Assembly: GCF_009697225.1 (NCBI RefSeq)
Contig: NZ_WIND01000002.1
Location: 62,001-126,000, forward strand
Length of the DNA stretch: 64,000 bases
Direction of reading: 5' to 3'
Origin: Halovulum marinum
GTDB lineage: Bacteria > Pseudomonadota > Alphaproteobacteria > Rhodobacterales > Rhodobacteraceae
In this document: piece by piece, positions 7,773-18,295 of the stretch
Layout of the letters: each line of letters begins with the position of its first letter
How positions within the stretch are numbered: position 1 is the first letter of the stretch
Notes under the pieces: generated by a model
Told to the model about the DNA's origin: nothing
Databases searched by the model: none
The model's input: the letters and a program-made list of their open reading frames with translations, nothing else
Position numbers and translations under genes: made by a program

Positions 7773-9725
7773 TCAGTCGCGCAGATCCGGCGGCGTCGCC
7801 TCGTCCCGGAGTTGCGAGACCACCGCGTCGAGCGCCAGCACCTCCGAGCTTTTCGCGCCCAGGCGGCGCATCGAGACGGTGCGGTCCTCGACCTCCTTCA
7901 TGCCGATCGCCAGGATCACCGGCACCTTGCCGACCGAGTGCTCGCGCACCTTGTAGTTGATCTTCTCGTTGCGCACGTCGGCCTCTGCGCGCAGGCCCGC
8001 CGCGCGCAGGGTCTTGACGACCTCGTGCACATAGGGGTCGGCGTCCGAGACGATCGAGGCCACCACGACCTGCCGCGGCGCCAGCCACAGCGGAAACTTG
8101 CCCGCGTAGTTCTCGATCAGGATGCCGATGAACCGCTCGAAACTGCCCAGGATCGCGCGGTGCAGCATGACGGGGCGGTGCTTGGCGCCGTCCTCGCCCA
8201 CGTATTCCGCATCCAGCCGCTCGGGCAGGTTGAAGTCGGCCTGGAAGGTGCCGCACTGCCATTCGCGCCCGATCGCGTCGGTCAGCTTGAAGTCCAGTTT
8301 CGGTCCGTAGAACGCGCCCTCTCCGGGGTCGATATCGTAGTCGTTGCGCACGGCCAGGATCGCCTTTTCAAGCGCCGCCTCGGCCTTGTCCCAGACCTCG
8401 TCCGAGCCGACGCGCACTTCCGGCCGGGTCGAGAACTTGATGTCGAACCTGGTGAAGCCGAGATCGGCGTAGATGCCCGACAGCAGGTCGATGAAGCGGG
8501 CGCATTCGTCCTCGATCTGGTCCTCGGTGCAGAAGATGTGCGCGTCGTCCTGGGTGAAGCCGCGCACGCGCATCAGCCCGTGCATCGAACCGGAGGGCTC
8601 GTAGCGGTGGCAGGCGCCGAATTCGGCCATGCGCAGCGGCAGGTCGCGGTAGGACTTCAGGCCGTGGTTGTAGACCTGCACATGGCAGGGGCAGTTCATC
8701 GGCTTGAGCGCGTTGACCCGCTTTTCCTGCGCGTGCTCTTCCTCGACCTCGGCGATGAACATGTTCTCGCGGTACTTGTCCCAGTGGCCCGACGCCTCCC
8801 ACAGCTTGCGGTCGACGACCTGCGGGGTCTTGATCTCCTTGTAGCCGGCAGCGGTCAGGCGGCGGCGCATGTAATCCTCGAGCACCCGGTAGACGGTCCA
8901 GCCGTTGGGGTGCCAGAACACCATGCCGGGGGCCTCTTCCTGCATGTGGAACAGCTGCATCTCGCGGCCCAGCTTGCGGTGGTCGCGCTTGGCGGCCTCC
9001 TCCAGCATGTGCAGGTAGGCCTTGAGGTCCTGCTTGTTGCGGAACGCGACGCCGTAGATGCGCTGCAGCATCTTGTTGCGGCTGTCGCCGCGCCAGTAGG
9101 CGCCGGCGACGCTCATCAGCTTGAAGGCGTCCGCCGGGACCTGGCCGGTGTGGGCAAGATGCGGGCCGCGGCACAGGTCCTGCCAGTCGCCGTGCCAGTA
9201 CATGCGGATCGGCTGGCCTTCGGGAATCGCCTCGATCAGTTCGACCTTGAAGGGCTCGTTCTGCTCTTCGTAGTGCGCGATGGCGCGGGCGCGGTCCCAG
9301 ACCTCGGTGCGGACCGGATCGCGCGCGGCGATGATCTCGCGCATCTTCGCCTCGATCCTTTCCAGGTCGTCCGAGGAGAAGGGCTCGTCACGGTCGAAGT
9401 CGTAGTACCAGCCGTTCTCGATCACCGGGCCGATGGTGACCTTCACGTCCGGCCACAGCTCCTGCACGGCGCGGGCCATGATGTGGGCGGCGTCGTGGCG
9501 GATCAGTTCCAGCGCGCCCTCGTCCCTGGCGGTGACGATGGCGACCTCGGCGTCGGCCTCGATCGGGCGCGACAGGTCTGTGAGCGTTCCGTCGATCTTC
9601 GCGGCAATGGCGGACTTGGCAAGCGACTTGGAGATGTCGGCGGCAATGTCGGCGGGGGTGGTTCCGGCAGGGAAGCTGCGGCTGGATCCGTCGGGAAGGG
9701 TAATGGAAATCTGAGCGCCGTCCAT
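7773..9725 (-). CDS. thrS: Threonyl-tRNA synthetase
   Basis: The 650-residue protein has all ThrRS domains in order: N-terminal TGS (residues 1-65, [16 protein letters not shown]), the editing domain with RHDAAH (HxxxH), the class II catalytic core with [12 protein letters not shown] (zinc Cys and substrate region), [14 protein letters not shown] (motif 2) and [12 protein letters not shown] (motif 3), and the anticodon-binding domain. I start at the ATG at 9725 because a GGAGGA sequence stands eight bases upstream of it; an ATG at 9740 would add five residues and bury that site. The editing and zinc residues look intact. Confidence 0.97.
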   Translation of the reverse strand: MDGAQISITLPDGSSRSFPAGTTPADIAADISKSLAKSAIAAKIDGTLTDLSRPIEADAEVAIVTARDEGALELIRHDAAHIMARAVQELWPDVKVTIGPVIENGWYYDFDRDEPFSSDDLERIEAKMREIIAARDPVRTEVWDRARAIAHYEEQNEPFKVELIEAIPEGQPIRMYWHGDWQDLCRGPHLAHTGQVPADAFKLMSVAGAYWRGDSRNKMLQRIYGVAFRNKQDLKAYLHMLEEAAKRDHRKLGREMQLFHMQEEAPGMVFWHPNGWTVYRVLEDYMRRRLTAAGYKEIKTPQVVDRKLWEASGHWDKYRENMFIAEVEEEHAQEKRVNALKPMNCPCHVQVYNHGLKSYRDLPLRMAEFGACHRYEPSGSMHGLMRVRGFTQDDAHIFCTEDQIEDECARFIDLLSGIYADLGFTRFDIKFSTRPEVRVGSDEVWDKAEAALEKAILAVRNDYDIDPGEGAFYGPKLDFKLTDAIGREWQCGTFQADFNLPERLDAEYVGEDGAKHRPVMLHRAILGSFERFIGILIENYAGKFPLWLAPRQVVVASIVSDADPYVHEVVKTLRAAGLRAEADVRNEKINYKVREHSVGKVPVILAIGMKEVEDRTVSMRRLGAKSSEVLALDAVVSQLRDEATPPDLRD

Positions 9726-9851
9726 CGCGCTGTCCTCCATGGTTCGGCGCCTACGAAACGCCCGGTTACGGTTGCGTGTCGTGAGTGCGGCTTTCGGAGG
9801 GCGGTGTCAACCTGGCGGGCGGGGCATGTGCGGCCGCCCGCGCAGTCGGCG

Positions 9852-9878
9852 CTGCCCCGGCGGCGCCCGCCGGGGCAG
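9852..9878 (-). terminator. Strong hairpin after the glycosyltransferase gene
   Basis: A perfect 11-base stem (9852-9862 with 9868-9878) and a five-base loop start four bases beyond the glycosyltransferase stop. No T-run follows on the minus strand, so it may be a factor-assisted terminator or a 3' end stabiliser in the gap before thrS. Confidence 0.5.
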
Positions 9879-9882
9879 GGGC

Positions 9883-11061
9883 TTACGGCAGCTTACGCGC
9901 CGCGAGCGTTTCGCGGTAGACCGCCAGCGTCTCGGCCTGCATCCGCGCGATCGAGAAGCGCTGCGCCACGAAGCTGCGCGCCGCCATCGACATCGCCGTG
10001 CGGATGATGTCGTCGCGCTCCAGCGCGCCCGAGACCGCGTAGACCAGCGAGCCGGGATCGCGTGCGCGCACCAGCCAGCCGGTCTTGCCGGGCTGGATCG
10101 TCTCGGCCCCCGCGCCGGCGTCCGAGGTGATCACCGGCCGGCCCATGGCCTGCGCGGCGAGCGCATGCTCGCAGATCAGCGGCGGATGTACCGGCAGCGA
10201 CACCACCAGCGAGGCGAGCTTGCACGCCGCCGGCCAGTCGTCGGGCATCTCGGCCCAGGCCACGCGGCTTGCCGCGGGGCTGCCGGAGATCCGCGCCCGC
10301 GCGGCGGCGGCATCCTGCGCCGCGCCCAACAGCATCCACACCGCATCCGGCGCGTCCGGCGCCGCCGCGGCGGCCAGGACCGTCGCAAGCCAGGACGGAT
10401 CGGCGCTGGCGACGGGCAACAGGATCAGCGGCCGCGGATCGTCGTGCAGCCCCCAGCTTTCCAGCAGGGCCAGCTTGCGGGCGGTGCCGACGCGGCTTTC
10501 GTCGAATGCCTCGAGGTCGATGCCCGGCGGGATCACCCGGATCGCCGCCTCGGGCACCGAGAAGTCGCGCCGCAGGCACTCGGCGGCATAGGCCGAGCGC
10601 ACGATCACCGGCCGGCCGGAGATATGCTTGCGCGCCGCCCGCCGCCGCAGCAGGCCGGCTGCCTGCGGCAGGGTCTCGCAGGTCATCACCAGCGGCAGGT
10701 TCGCGGCCTCGGCGAATGCCTTCGCCGCAAGGCCGCCGGCGCTGCCGTGCACATGCACAAGCTGCAGGCGGCGCTGATCGACCGTGTCCAGCAGGGCCTG
10801 CGTGGCGCTGAGATGGAACAGCGACGCCCGGGTCGACGCATAGGGGCGATGATCGATGCCGGCGCGCCGGGTGTCGATCTCGAGCCGCGGCGGGCCCCCG
10901 GCGATCACCATTTCGCCACCGGCGCCCTTCAGGGCGCGGGCCACCGAAAGCGCGCGATTCGCCGCGGCGGCGTCGAGTTCTTCAGGCAGGAGTTGCAGGA
11001 CACGCGCCGCTGCGCCATTTTCGGCAGCGACGGACGGTCCGCCATGATGACGGAGTAACAT
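9883..11061 (-). CDS. Glycosyltransferase, GT4-like
   Basis: The 392-residue protein has a GT-B layout. The N-terminal half begins ARVLQLLPEELDAAAANRAL and includes LQLVHVHGSAGG. The C-terminal half has RVIPPGIDLEAFD and, in the nucleotide-sugar region, CEHALAAQAMGRPVITSDAGAGAETI with GKTGWLVRARD. These fit retaining GT4-family glycosyltransferases that build cell-surface or capsule glycans; donor and acceptor are unknown. An in-frame TAA stands three codons before the ATG, so this start is firm. The ATG overlaps the ATG of the divergent hydrolase gene on the palindrome CATG. Confidence 0.82.
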   Translation of the reverse strand: MLLRHHGGPSVAAENGAAARVLQLLPEELDAAAANRALSVARALKGAGGEMVIAGGPPRLEIDTRRAGIDHRPYASTRASLFHLSATQALLDTVDQRRLQLVHVHGSAGGLAAKAFAEAANLPLVMTCETLPQAAGLLRRRAARKHISGRPVIVRSAYAAECLRRDFSVPEAAIRVIPPGIDLEAFDESRVGTARKLALLESWGLHDDPRPLILLPVASADPSWLATVLAAAAAPDAPDAVWMLLGAAQDAAAARARISGSPAASRVAWAEMPDDWPAACKLASLVVSLPVHPPLICEHALAAQAMGRPVITSDAGAGAETIQPGKTGWLVRARDPGSLVYAVSGALERDDIIRTAMSMAARSFVAQRFSIARMQAETLAVYRETLAARKLP

Positions 11062-11833
11062 GCTCGATTACGACCTCTTTGATGCCTCTGACGGGCGTTC
11101 ATTGGCTTACAGTACAGTAAATTCGCCAAAGAGCAGCAAAAAACTGCCGGGAATAGTGTTTCTCGGGGGCTTCCGGTCGGACATGACCGGGACCAAGGCC
11201 CTGTTCCTGGAAAACTGGGCGAAACGCGCCGGCCGCGCGTTCCTGCGCTTCGACTATAGCGGTCACGGCGCGAGTTCCGGCGCGTTCGAGGACGGCTGCA
11301 TCGGCGACTGGATCCGCGATGCACGCGATATCATCGACGCGCTGACCGAAGGCCCGCAGATCCTGGTCGGCAGCTCGATGGGCGGGTGGATCGCGCTGGC
11401 GCTGTGCCGCGACTGGCCGGAGAAGGTCGCGGGGCTGGTGGGGATCGCCGCGGCGCCCGATTTCACCGAGGACAGCATGTGGGCGGGTTTCGACGACCGC
11501 CAGCGCGAGCAACTGATGCGCGGCGGCCGCGTCGAGATCCCCTCGGACTACGACGACGGCCCCTATGTCATCACCCGCAGGCTGATCGAGGACGGGCGCG
11601 CCCACCTGCTGCTGCGCGACCCGTTGCCGCTGCGCTGCCCGGTGCGGCTGCTGCACGGTACGGCGGACGCGGATGTCGAGATGTCGGTGCCGCTGCGCCT
11701 GCTGCAGCATGCCGACTGCGCCGACATGCAGCTGACGCTGGTGAAGAACGCCGATCACCGGTTTTCGGCGCCCGGACCGCTGGCCGAGATCCTGCGCGCG
11801 ATCGGGGACATCGACGCCGCCGGCGAAAGCTGA
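11060..11833 (+). CDS. Alpha/beta-fold hydrolase
   Basis: The 257-residue protein has a classic alpha/beta hydrolase core: FLGGFRSDMTGTKA (oxyanion region), DYSGHGASSGAF, the nucleophile elbow GSSMGGW (Ser106), an acid in GTADADVEM and the catalytic histidine in KNADHRF. It resembles the ABHD10-like cytoplasmic hydrolases common in Rhodobacterales; the natural ester or thioester is unknown. An in-frame TGA lies four codons before the start, so the ATG at 11060 is the only early start. A GGAG stands close in front. The start codon overlaps that of the divergent glycosyltransferase gene. Confidence 0.88.
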   Translation: MLDYDLFDASDGRSLAYSTVNSPKSSKKLPGIVFLGGFRSDMTGTKALFLENWAKRAGRAFLRFDYSGHGASSGAFEDGCIGDWIRDARDIIDALTEGPQILVGSSMGGWIALALCRDWPEKVAGLVGIAAAPDFTEDSMWAGFDDRQREQLMRGGRVEIPSDYDDGPYVITRRLIEDGRAHLLLRDPLPLRCPVRLLHGTADADVEMSVPLRLLQHADCADMQLTLVKNADHRFSAPGPLAEILRAIGDIDAAGES

Positions 11834-11900
11834 CCGGCGCAACCGGCGGGCGATCCGCCGCCTTGTGCGGGGTGGGGGGGCGGTCTAGGGTCCTGCGGTC

Positions 11901-12881
11901 ATGAGATTTCTTCTTCTGCTTCTGTTGGTCCTCGCGCTGGTCGGCGCCGCCCTCTGGTTGCTGGGTCCGCGGGAACCGGCGGGCCGCGGTGCGGCGTTCG
12001 ATCCCGAGGTCATCGGGCGCGATGTCGACAACTATCTGTACCGGACCGAGCGCGACGTGCCGGGCATCATCCGCGGGGCGCAGAAGCACGTGCTGTGGGC
12101 GGACCCGGCCAAGCGCGACCGCCGGCCGCTGGCGCTGGTCTATGTCCACGGCTTCTCGGCCACGCTGGAGGAATTGCGTCCGGTGCCCGACATCGTCGCG
12201 CGCGAGCTGGGCGCGAACATCTTCTATACGCGTCTCACCGGCCATGGCCGCGACGGCGCCGCGCTGGCCCAGGCCAGCGTTGCAGACTGGCGGCGCGATC
12301 TGGAGGAAGCGATCGCCATCGGCCGCGAGATCGGCGAGCGGGTGGTCCTGATCGGCACGTCCACCGGCGGCGCGCTGATCACCCTGGCGCTGGAGGATCC
12401 GGCGCTGCGCGAGGCGGTGGCCGGGGTGGTGATGATCTCGCCCAATTTCCGGCTCAAGGCCTCCGGCGCGTCGTTGCTGACCTGGCCGTTCGCGCGCCGC
12501 CTGGTGCCGATGGTCGTGGGCGCGGAACGGTTCTTCGCGCCCGAAAGCGCAGACCACGCGAAATGGTGGACCGAACGCTACCCGTCCACGGCGCTGCTGC
12601 CGATGGCGGCGGCGGTGAAGGCCGCGCGCGCGGTCGACGTCGGCGCGATCGAGGTGCCGGCGCTGTTCGTGTTCTCGGATCTGGACGAGGTGGTCGATCA
12701 CCGCGAGACGCGCGCGATCGCCGACGCCTGGGGCGGCCCGGTGACTGTCTGGCCGGTCGAGCCGGGGCGCGGCGACGACCGCGCCGCCCACGTCATCGCC
12801 GGCGACATCCTGAGCCCCGGTCTGACCGGGCCCGTTGCCGAGCGGATCCTGGAGTGGACGCGGGAGCGGAACCTGCGCTGA
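11901..12881 (+). CDS. Membrane-anchored alpha/beta hydrolase (esterase-like)
   Basis: The 326-residue protein begins with a leucine-rich hydrophobic segment (residues 2-21) that would be a signal anchor, followed by an alpha/beta hydrolase domain. YVHGFSATLEE is the oxyanion region, TRLTGHGRDG follows, GTSTGG holds the nucleophile Ser154, VFSDLDEVVDH gives the acid and the late AAHVIAGD the histidine. It is probably a periplasm-facing carboxylesterase or lipase; substrate unknown. It follows the other hydrolase gene by 67 bases on the same strand and may be co-transcribed. It is convergent with the small membrane protein at 12900. Confidence 0.85.
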   Translation: MRFLLLLLLVLALVGAALWLLGPREPAGRGAAFDPEVIGRDVDNYLYRTERDVPGIIRGAQKHVLWADPAKRDRRPLALVYVHGFSATLEELRPVPDIVARELGANIFYTRLTGHGRDGAALAQASVADWRRDLEEAIAIGREIGERVVLIGTSTGGALITLALEDPALREAVAGVVMISPNFRLKASGASLLTWPFARRLVPMVVGAERFFAPESADHAKWWTERYPSTALLPMAAAVKAARAVDVGAIEVPALFVFSDLDEVVDHRETRAIADAWGGPVTVWPVEPGRGDDRAAHVIAGDILSPGLTGPVAERILEWTRERNLR

Positions 12882-12899
12882 CGCGGCAGACCGTCGCGG

Positions 12900-13109
12900 C
12901 TAGAGCAGCAGCCCGACGATGACCAGCGCAAGGCCCATGCCGGCCACGCCGACCGACCCCATGTTGAGCGCCACCAGCCCCTGCAGCTGGCGCTTCACCT
13001 TGTCCTGATCCTTCTCGCGCCGCAGCGCGGCCGCACGCCGGATGCAGACGAACAGGCCGGCGAGGCCGATAAGGGTGGTGACGGTGCCGAGGATCACGAG
13101 CCAGGTCAT
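12900..13109 (-). CDS. Small two-helix membrane protein, 69 residues
   Basis: The ATG at 13109 begins TWLVILGTVTTLIGLAGLFV, a first membrane helix. A basic stretch with RRAAALRREKDQDKVKRQLQ then forms a short cytoplasmic loop or helix, followed by a second helix (VGVAGMGLALVIVGLLL). The frame is open further upstream, but the extension is Arg-rich and un-conserved in character, so I use the inner ATG. Similar small proteins occur across Rhodobacterales; no function is known. It is convergent with the hydrolase gene and divergent from gapR. Confidence 0.7.
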   Translation of the reverse strand: MTWLVILGTVTTLIGLAGLFVCIRRAAALRREKDQDKVKRQLQGLVALNMGSVGVAGMGLALVIVGLLL

Positions 13110-13231
13110 GCGCGACCGGTTACGCCAGCCGCGCGCCCACGGCAAGGCCCCGTGCCGCCGGGCCTTGCGGCCCATGGGGGGCGGACATAGGGTGCGCGCC
13201 TGAATTTCCCGAAAACAGGTGAGAGACCGGA

Positions 13232-13507
13232 ATGGACAATCTGGAAGCCCTGGAAGACGACGGCCCGCGCGACATCCACCGCGTCACCGCGGCCGAGCTG
13301 CGCCAGTTCATCGAGCGCTACGAACGGCTTGAGGCCGAGAAGAAGGACATCGCCGACCAGCAGAAGGAGGTGATGGCCGAGGCCAAGGGGCGCGGCTATG
13401 ACCCCAAGATCATGCGCAAGCTGATCACGCTGCGGAAGAAGGACCCGCAGGAGATTTCCGAGGAAGAGGCGATCCTCGATCTCTACAAGGAGGCGCTGGG
13501 CATGTAA
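13232..13507 (+). CDS. gapR: GapR-type DUF2312 DNA-binding protein
   Basis: This 91-residue, highly charged helical protein contains the DUF2312 pattern: [39 protein letters not shown] and [14 protein letters not shown]. The family includes Caulobacter GapR, a nucleoid-associated protein that encircles overtwisted DNA ahead of replication and transcription and stimulates gyrase and topoisomerase IV. The length and the order of the coiled-coil and C-terminal helices match. It is a single gene between the small membrane protein and the glycogen operon. Confidence 0.88.
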   Translation: MDNLEALEDDGPRDIHRVTAAELRQFIERYERLEAEKKDIADQQKEVMAEAKGRGYDPKIMRKLITLRKKDPQEISEEEAILDLYKEALGM

Positions 13508-13635
13508 GCCCGCGCTGCCTTCCCGGGGGCGGTGGGCGCGCCGCTGCGGCGGTGCAGCAAAACAGGTGGCCTGCGCCAGTCGATTGCGCTACCTAGGGTG
13601 ACGGCCCTGTCCTACCTGAACCTCCGGGGGACAAC

Positions 13636-16008
13636 ATGACGAAAGACGAGCTGAAGTCCGAGATCCTGCGCCACCTGGCGTTCTCGTTCGGCAAGGATGC
13701 GGCGCATGCTCAGACCCGCGACTGGCGCATGGCGCTGTCGCTGGCGATTCGCGACCGGGTCGTGACGCCCTGGTTCGAGTCGACCCGCAAGACCTATGAG
13801 GGCCGGCACAAGCGCGTCTACTACCTGTCGATGGAATTCCTGATCGGCCGCCTGCTGCAGGACGCGATCGTGAACCTGGGCCTTGACGACGCCGCCCGCG
13901 AAGCGTGCCTGGAGCTGGGCCTGTCCTACGACCAGGTTCTTGCCGACGAACCCGACGCCGCGCTGGGCAATGGCGGCCTGGGCCGGCTTGCGGCGTGCTT
14001 TCTGGACAGCCTGTCGACGCTGGGTATTCCGGCCTACGGCTACGGCATCCGCTACGAGCACGGCCTGTTCCGGCAGTCGTTCCACGAGGGCCGGCAGGTC
14101 GAGCAGGCCGAGGACTGGCTGAGCCAGCCGCACCCGTGGGAATTCGAGCGCCCCGAGGTCTGCTATGGCGTCGGCTTCTACGGCACCGTCCGCGAGGGCG
14201 AGGACGGCGCCCACTGGGACGCCGGCGACATGGTCGTGGCCAAGGCCTACGACACGCCGATCATCGGCTGGCAGGGGCGCTGGGCCAACACCCTGCGCCT
14301 GTGGAGCGCGCAGTCGCGGACGCAGTTCGACCTTGCGCGGTTCAACGAGGGGCAGTTCGCCGGCGCCGCCGAGCCGGAGGCGCTGGCGCGGACGATCAGC
14401 CGGGTGCTGTATCCGAACGATTCGACGCCGCAGGGCAAGGAACTGCGGCTGAAGCAGGAGTACTTCTTCACCGCCGCCTCGCTGGCCGACATCCTGCGCC
14501 GCTATCACAGCGAGTACACCGACATCCGCGCGCTGCCCAAGCATGTGGCGATCCAGCTGAACGACACCCACCCCGCCATCGCCGGGCCCGAGCTGGTGCG
14601 GATCCTGCACGACGAGCACTGGGTCGAGCTGGACGACGCGATCGAGATCGCCCGCGGCACGCTGAACTACACCAACCACACGCTGCTGCCCGAGGCGCTG
14701 GAAAGCTGGCACGAAGGGCTTATGCGGCATCTGCTGCCGCGCCACATGCGCCTGATCGAGCAGATCGACGACTGGCACGCCCGCACCTCGAAGGGGCGCA
14801 AGATGTCGACCATCGACCACGGACAGGTGAAGATGGGCGAGCTGTCGTTCGTGCTGGCGAACAAGGTCAACGGCGTCTCGGCCCTGCACACCGACCTGAT
14901 GAAGAAGACGGTGTTCTCGGAGCTGCACACGCTGCACCCGGACCGGATCCTCAACCAGACCAACGGCATCACGCCGCGGCGCTGGCTGCGCACCTGCAAT
15001 CCGACCCTGAGCGCCCTGATCACCGACACGATCGGCAGCGGCTGGGAGGACGATCTGGACCGGCTGGAGGACCTGGAGGCGCATGTCGGCGACGCCGGTT
15101 TCCGCGCGGCCTTCGCCGAGGCCAAGCACGCGAACAAGGCGCGGCTGGCGAACCGGATCCGGGCGATCCGCGGGGTGTCGATCGATCCGGACGCGATGTT
15201 CGACATCCAGGTCAAGCGGATCCATGAATACAAGCGCCAGTTGATGAACGTGCTCGAGGTCATCGCGCTGTGGGACGCGATCCGGCGGAACCCCGGCAAG
15301 GACTGGACGCCGCGGGTCAAGATCTTCGGCGGCAAGGCCGCGCCGGGTTATCATACCGCCAAGGAGATCGTTCACCTGATCAACGACGTCGCCCGGGTGG
15401 TGAACGCCGACGAGGATGTCGCCGGACGGCTGACCGTGGTGTTCCCGCCGAACTACAACGTCACCATGGCCGAGCGGCTGGTCCCGGCCGCCGACCTGAG
15501 CCAGCAGATCTCGACCGCCGGCAAGGAGGCGTCGGGCACCGGCAACATGAAGTTCGCGCTGAACGGGGCGCTGACCATCGGCACGCTGGACGGCGCCAAC
15601 GTCGAGATCCGCGAGCGCGTCGGCGACGACAATTTCTTCCTGTTCGGGATGACCGCCGACGAGGTGGTCGAGCGGCGCGCGGTGCCGGACCACGCCGCCG
15701 AGGCCATCGCCGCGTCGCCCGAACTGGCCCGGGCGATCGAGCACATCGAGCGCGGGAGCTTCGGACCCGGAGAACCCGATCGGCATCGGCACCTGGCCAA
15801 CCTTTTGAGACATCACGATTATTTTCTAGTATGCTCGGATTTCGCATCGTACTGGAAGGTCAGCCGCGAGGTCGACGAGGCCTATCGCGACCGCGATCGC
15901 TGGACGCGCATGGCGGCCCTGAATACGGCGCGGTCGGGATGGTTCTCTTCCGATCGGACGATTCGGGGCTATGCTGAGGAAATCTGGGGGGCGACGCCCG
16001 CGATCTGA
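13636..16008 (+). CDS. glgP: Glycogen/starch phosphorylase
   Basis: GlgP releases glucose-1-phosphate from glycogen ends using pyridoxal phosphate. The 790-residue protein has the family signatures [28 protein letters not shown], the GT35 region [14 protein letters not shown] and the PLP motif [15 protein letters not shown], whose lysine binds the cofactor, followed by [13 protein letters not shown]. The ATG at 13636 follows CCGGGGG. It is the first gene of the cluster glgP-glgB-glgC-glgA-glgX-pgm, with 41 bases to glgB, so one operon covers both synthesis and breakdown. Confidence 0.97.
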   Translation: MTKDELKSEILRHLAFSFGKDAAHAQTRDWRMALSLAIRDRVVTPWFESTRKTYEGRHKRVYYLSMEFLIGRLLQDAIVNLGLDDAAREACLELGLSYDQVLADEPDAALGNGGLGRLAACFLDSLSTLGIPAYGYGIRYEHGLFRQSFHEGRQVEQAEDWLSQPHPWEFERPEVCYGVGFYGTVREGEDGAHWDAGDMVVAKAYDTPIIGWQGRWANTLRLWSAQSRTQFDLARFNEGQFAGAAEPEALARTISRVLYPNDSTPQGKELRLKQEYFFTAASLADILRRYHSEYTDIRALPKHVAIQLNDTHPAIAGPELVRILHDEHWVELDDAIEIARGTLNYTNHTLLPEALESWHEGLMRHLLPRHMRLIEQIDDWHARTSKGRKMSTIDHGQVKMGELSFVLANKVNGVSALHTDLMKKTVFSELHTLHPDRILNQTNGITPRRWLRTCNPTLSALITDTIGSGWEDDLDRLEDLEAHVGDAGFRAAFAEAKHANKARLANRIRAIRGVSIDPDAMFDIQVKRIHEYKRQLMNVLEVIALWDAIRRNPGKDWTPRVKIFGGKAAPGYHTAKEIVHLINDVARVVNADEDVAGRLTVVFPPNYNVTMAERLVPAADLSQQISTAGKEASGTGNMKFALNGALTIGTLDGANVEIRERVGDDNFFLFGMTADEVVERRAVPDHAAEAIAASPELARAIEHIERGSFGPGEPDRHRHLANLLRHHDYFLVCSDFASYWKVSREVDEAYRDRDRWTRMAALNTARSGWFSSDRTIRGYAEEIWGATPAI

Positions 16009-16049
16009 CGCCCCCTGCCGTACCGCCCGACGAAGACAGGTTGACCATC

Positions 16050-18257
16050 ATGCGCAAGAGCACGGCCCCGAAGTCCCCTGTGATCGACGAGGCGGACGCC
16101 CGTTCTGTCGCCGACGGTCGCCATTCCGACCCGTTCGCAATCCTGGGCCCGCACCAGGTGGGCGATCGCCGCGTGCTTCGGGTGTTCGATCCCGGCGCCG
16201 AAGAAGTCGCCGCCGCGATGGAGGACGGAACGATCCGACCGCTGGACCCGGTCGACGGCGCCCGCGGCGTTTTCGTCGGCGAGATCGGCGCCGGAAACTA
16301 TCGCCTGCGCTGCCGCGGCTACGGCGCCGAGTGGGAGATGGAGGACGCCTTCCGGTTCGGCCCCGTGATCGGCGAGATGGACGAATACCTGCTGGGCGAG
16401 GGCACCCATCGGCGGCTGTGGAACGCGCTCGGCGCCCATGTGCTGACGCACGAGGGCGTTCCGGGCACGAATTTCGCCGTCTGGGCGCCGAACGCCGAGC
16501 GGGTCTCGATCGTCGGCGATTTCAACGCCTGGAACGGTCGTCGCCACCCGATGCGGCGCCGCGGCCCGACCGGCGTGTGGGAGATCTTCATCCCCAACGT
16601 CGGCGAGGGCGCGATCTACAAGTACGAGATCGTCGCCAACGGCGGCCGGCTGCTGCCGCTGAAGGCCGATCCGGTCGGCTTCGGTGCGCAGCACGCGCCC
16701 GAGACCGGTTCGGTCGTGCGCGATCTGTCCGGCTATGGCTGGCGCGATGCAGACTGGATGCAGCGCCGCGAGACGGCGAACCGCGTCGACGCGCCGATCG
16801 CGGTCTACGAGGTGCACCTGGGCTCGTGGCGCCGGGTTCCGTCCGAGGGCAACCGTTCGCTGAGCTATCGCGAACTGGCCGAGGAGCTGGTGGACTATGC
16901 CGTCGGCATGGGCTTCACCCACATCGAGCTGATGCCGATCAGCGAGCATCCGTTCGACGGCTCGTGGGGCTACCAGCCGGTGGGGATGTACGCGCCGACG
17001 ATCCGGTTCGGCCCGGCGCAGGAGTTCCGCGACCTGATCGACGCCGCCCACCAGAAGGGGCTGGGGGTGATCATCGACTGGGTGCCGGGGCATTTTCCCA
17101 CCGACGCGCACGGTCTGGGCCGGTTCGACGGCACGCCGCTTTACGAACACGCCGATCCGAAAGAGGGGTTCCACCAGGACTGGAACACCCTGATCTACAA
17201 CTTTGGTCGAACGGAAGTCGCGAACTATCTGATCTCGAACGCGCTTTACTGGCTGGAGGAATATCATATCGACGGTCTGCGGGTCGATGCCGTGGCCTCA
17301 ATGCTGTACCGCGACTATTCCCGCAACGAGGGCGAATGGGTGCCCAACATCCACGGCGGACGCGAGAACCTGGAGGCGATCGCGCTGCTGCAGCGGATGA
17401 ACATCGAGACCTATGGCGAGGTTCCCGGCATCCTGACCGCGGCCGAGGAAAGCACCGCCTTCCCGGCGGTGTCGCGGCCCGTCGACATGGGCGGGCTGGG
17501 GTTCGGCTACAAGTGGAACATGGGGTGGATGAACGACACCCTGTCCTACATCGAGAAGGATCCGGTGCACCGCAAGCATCACCATCACCAGATGACCTTC
17601 GGCATCCACTACGCCTATTCCGAGAACTTCATGCTGCCGATCAGCCATGACGAGGTGGTGCACGGCAAGGGCTCGATGCTGAGCAAGATGCCGGGCCACG
17701 ACTGGGACCGGTTCGCCAACCTGCGCGCCTACTACGGCTACATGTGGGGGCATCCGGGCAAGAAGCTGCTGTTCATGGGCCAGGAGTTCGGGCAGTGGGC
17801 CGAATGGAACCACGCGGCGCAACTGGACTGGCACCTGCTGCAGAACGAAAGCCACGCCGGGATGCAGGCGCTGGTGCGGGATCTGAACCGGCTCTACCGC
17901 GAGACGCCGGCGCTTTACGCCCGCGATTGCGAGCCCGAGGGCTTCCAGTGGATCGAAGCCAACGCCGCCGAAGAATCGGTGTTCGCCTGGGCGCGCTTCG
18001 GCGGCCCGGACGATCCGCCTTGCGTCGTGATCTGCAACTTCACCCCCGTCGAGCGGCGCGACCGGCTGTGCGGCCTGCCGCGCGCCGGCCGCTGGGAGGA
18101 AGTGCTGAACACCGACGCCGGACCCTATGGCGGGGGAAACCGCGGCAACATGGGCGGCGTCGATGCCAAGCCGTCGCCGGCGCACGGCCAGCCGGCTTCG
18201 GCCGCGGTCACGCTGCCGCCGCTGTCGACCGTGATCCTGCGCCACGCGGGCGGCTGA
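16050..18257 (+). CDS. glgB: 1,4-alpha-glucan branching enzyme
   Basis: GlgB makes alpha-1,6 branches. The 735-residue protein has an N-terminal carbohydrate-binding/immunoglobulin-like region (residues 1-220, with [18 protein letters not shown]), a GH13 barrel with [29 protein letters not shown] (nucleophile Asp), a catalytic Glu in TAAEEST and [12 protein letters not shown], and a beta-rich C-terminal domain. I start at the ATG at 16050; a TTG nine bases upstream is also in frame. The two-domain N-terminus is the long GlgB type. It lies between glgP and glgC. Confidence 0.97.
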   Translation: MRKSTAPKSPVIDEADARSVADGRHSDPFAILGPHQVGDRRVLRVFDPGAEEVAAAMEDGTIRPLDPVDGARGVFVGEIGAGNYRLRCRGYGAEWEMEDAFRFGPVIGEMDEYLLGEGTHRRLWNALGAHVLTHEGVPGTNFAVWAPNAERVSIVGDFNAWNGRRHPMRRRGPTGVWEIFIPNVGEGAIYKYEIVANGGRLLPLKADPVGFGAQHAPETGSVVRDLSGYGWRDADWMQRRETANRVDAPIAVYEVHLGSWRRVPSEGNRSLSYRELAEELVDYAVGMGFTHIELMPISEHPFDGSWGYQPVGMYAPTIRFGPAQEFRDLIDAAHQKGLGVIIDWVPGHFPTDAHGLGRFDGTPLYEHADPKEGFHQDWNTLIYNFGRTEVANYLISNALYWLEEYHIDGLRVDAVASMLYRDYSRNEGEWVPNIHGGRENLEAIALLQRMNIETYGEVPGILTAAEESTAFPAVSRPVDMGGLGFGYKWNMGWMNDTLSYIEKDPVHRKHHHHQMTFGIHYAYSENFMLPISHDEVVHGKGSMLSKMPGHDWDRFANLRAYYGYMWGHPGKKLLFMGQEFGQWAEWNHAAQLDWHLLQNESHAGMQALVRDLNRLYRETPALYARDCEPEGFQWIEANAAEESVFAWARFGGPDDPPCVVICNFTPVERRDRLCGLPRAGRWEEVLNTDAGPYGGGNRGNMGGVDAKPSPAHGQPASAAVTLPPLSTVILRHAGG

Positions 18258-18295
18258 ACAACCGCCGATAGCAACACCAAGGGGAGGGGACCAAC

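Noticed and set aside
13612-15816. Long open frame antisense to glgP
   Set aside because: Similar long antisense frames lie opposite thrS, metH, ahcY and others. They arise from the high G+C third codon positions and have no recognisable domains.
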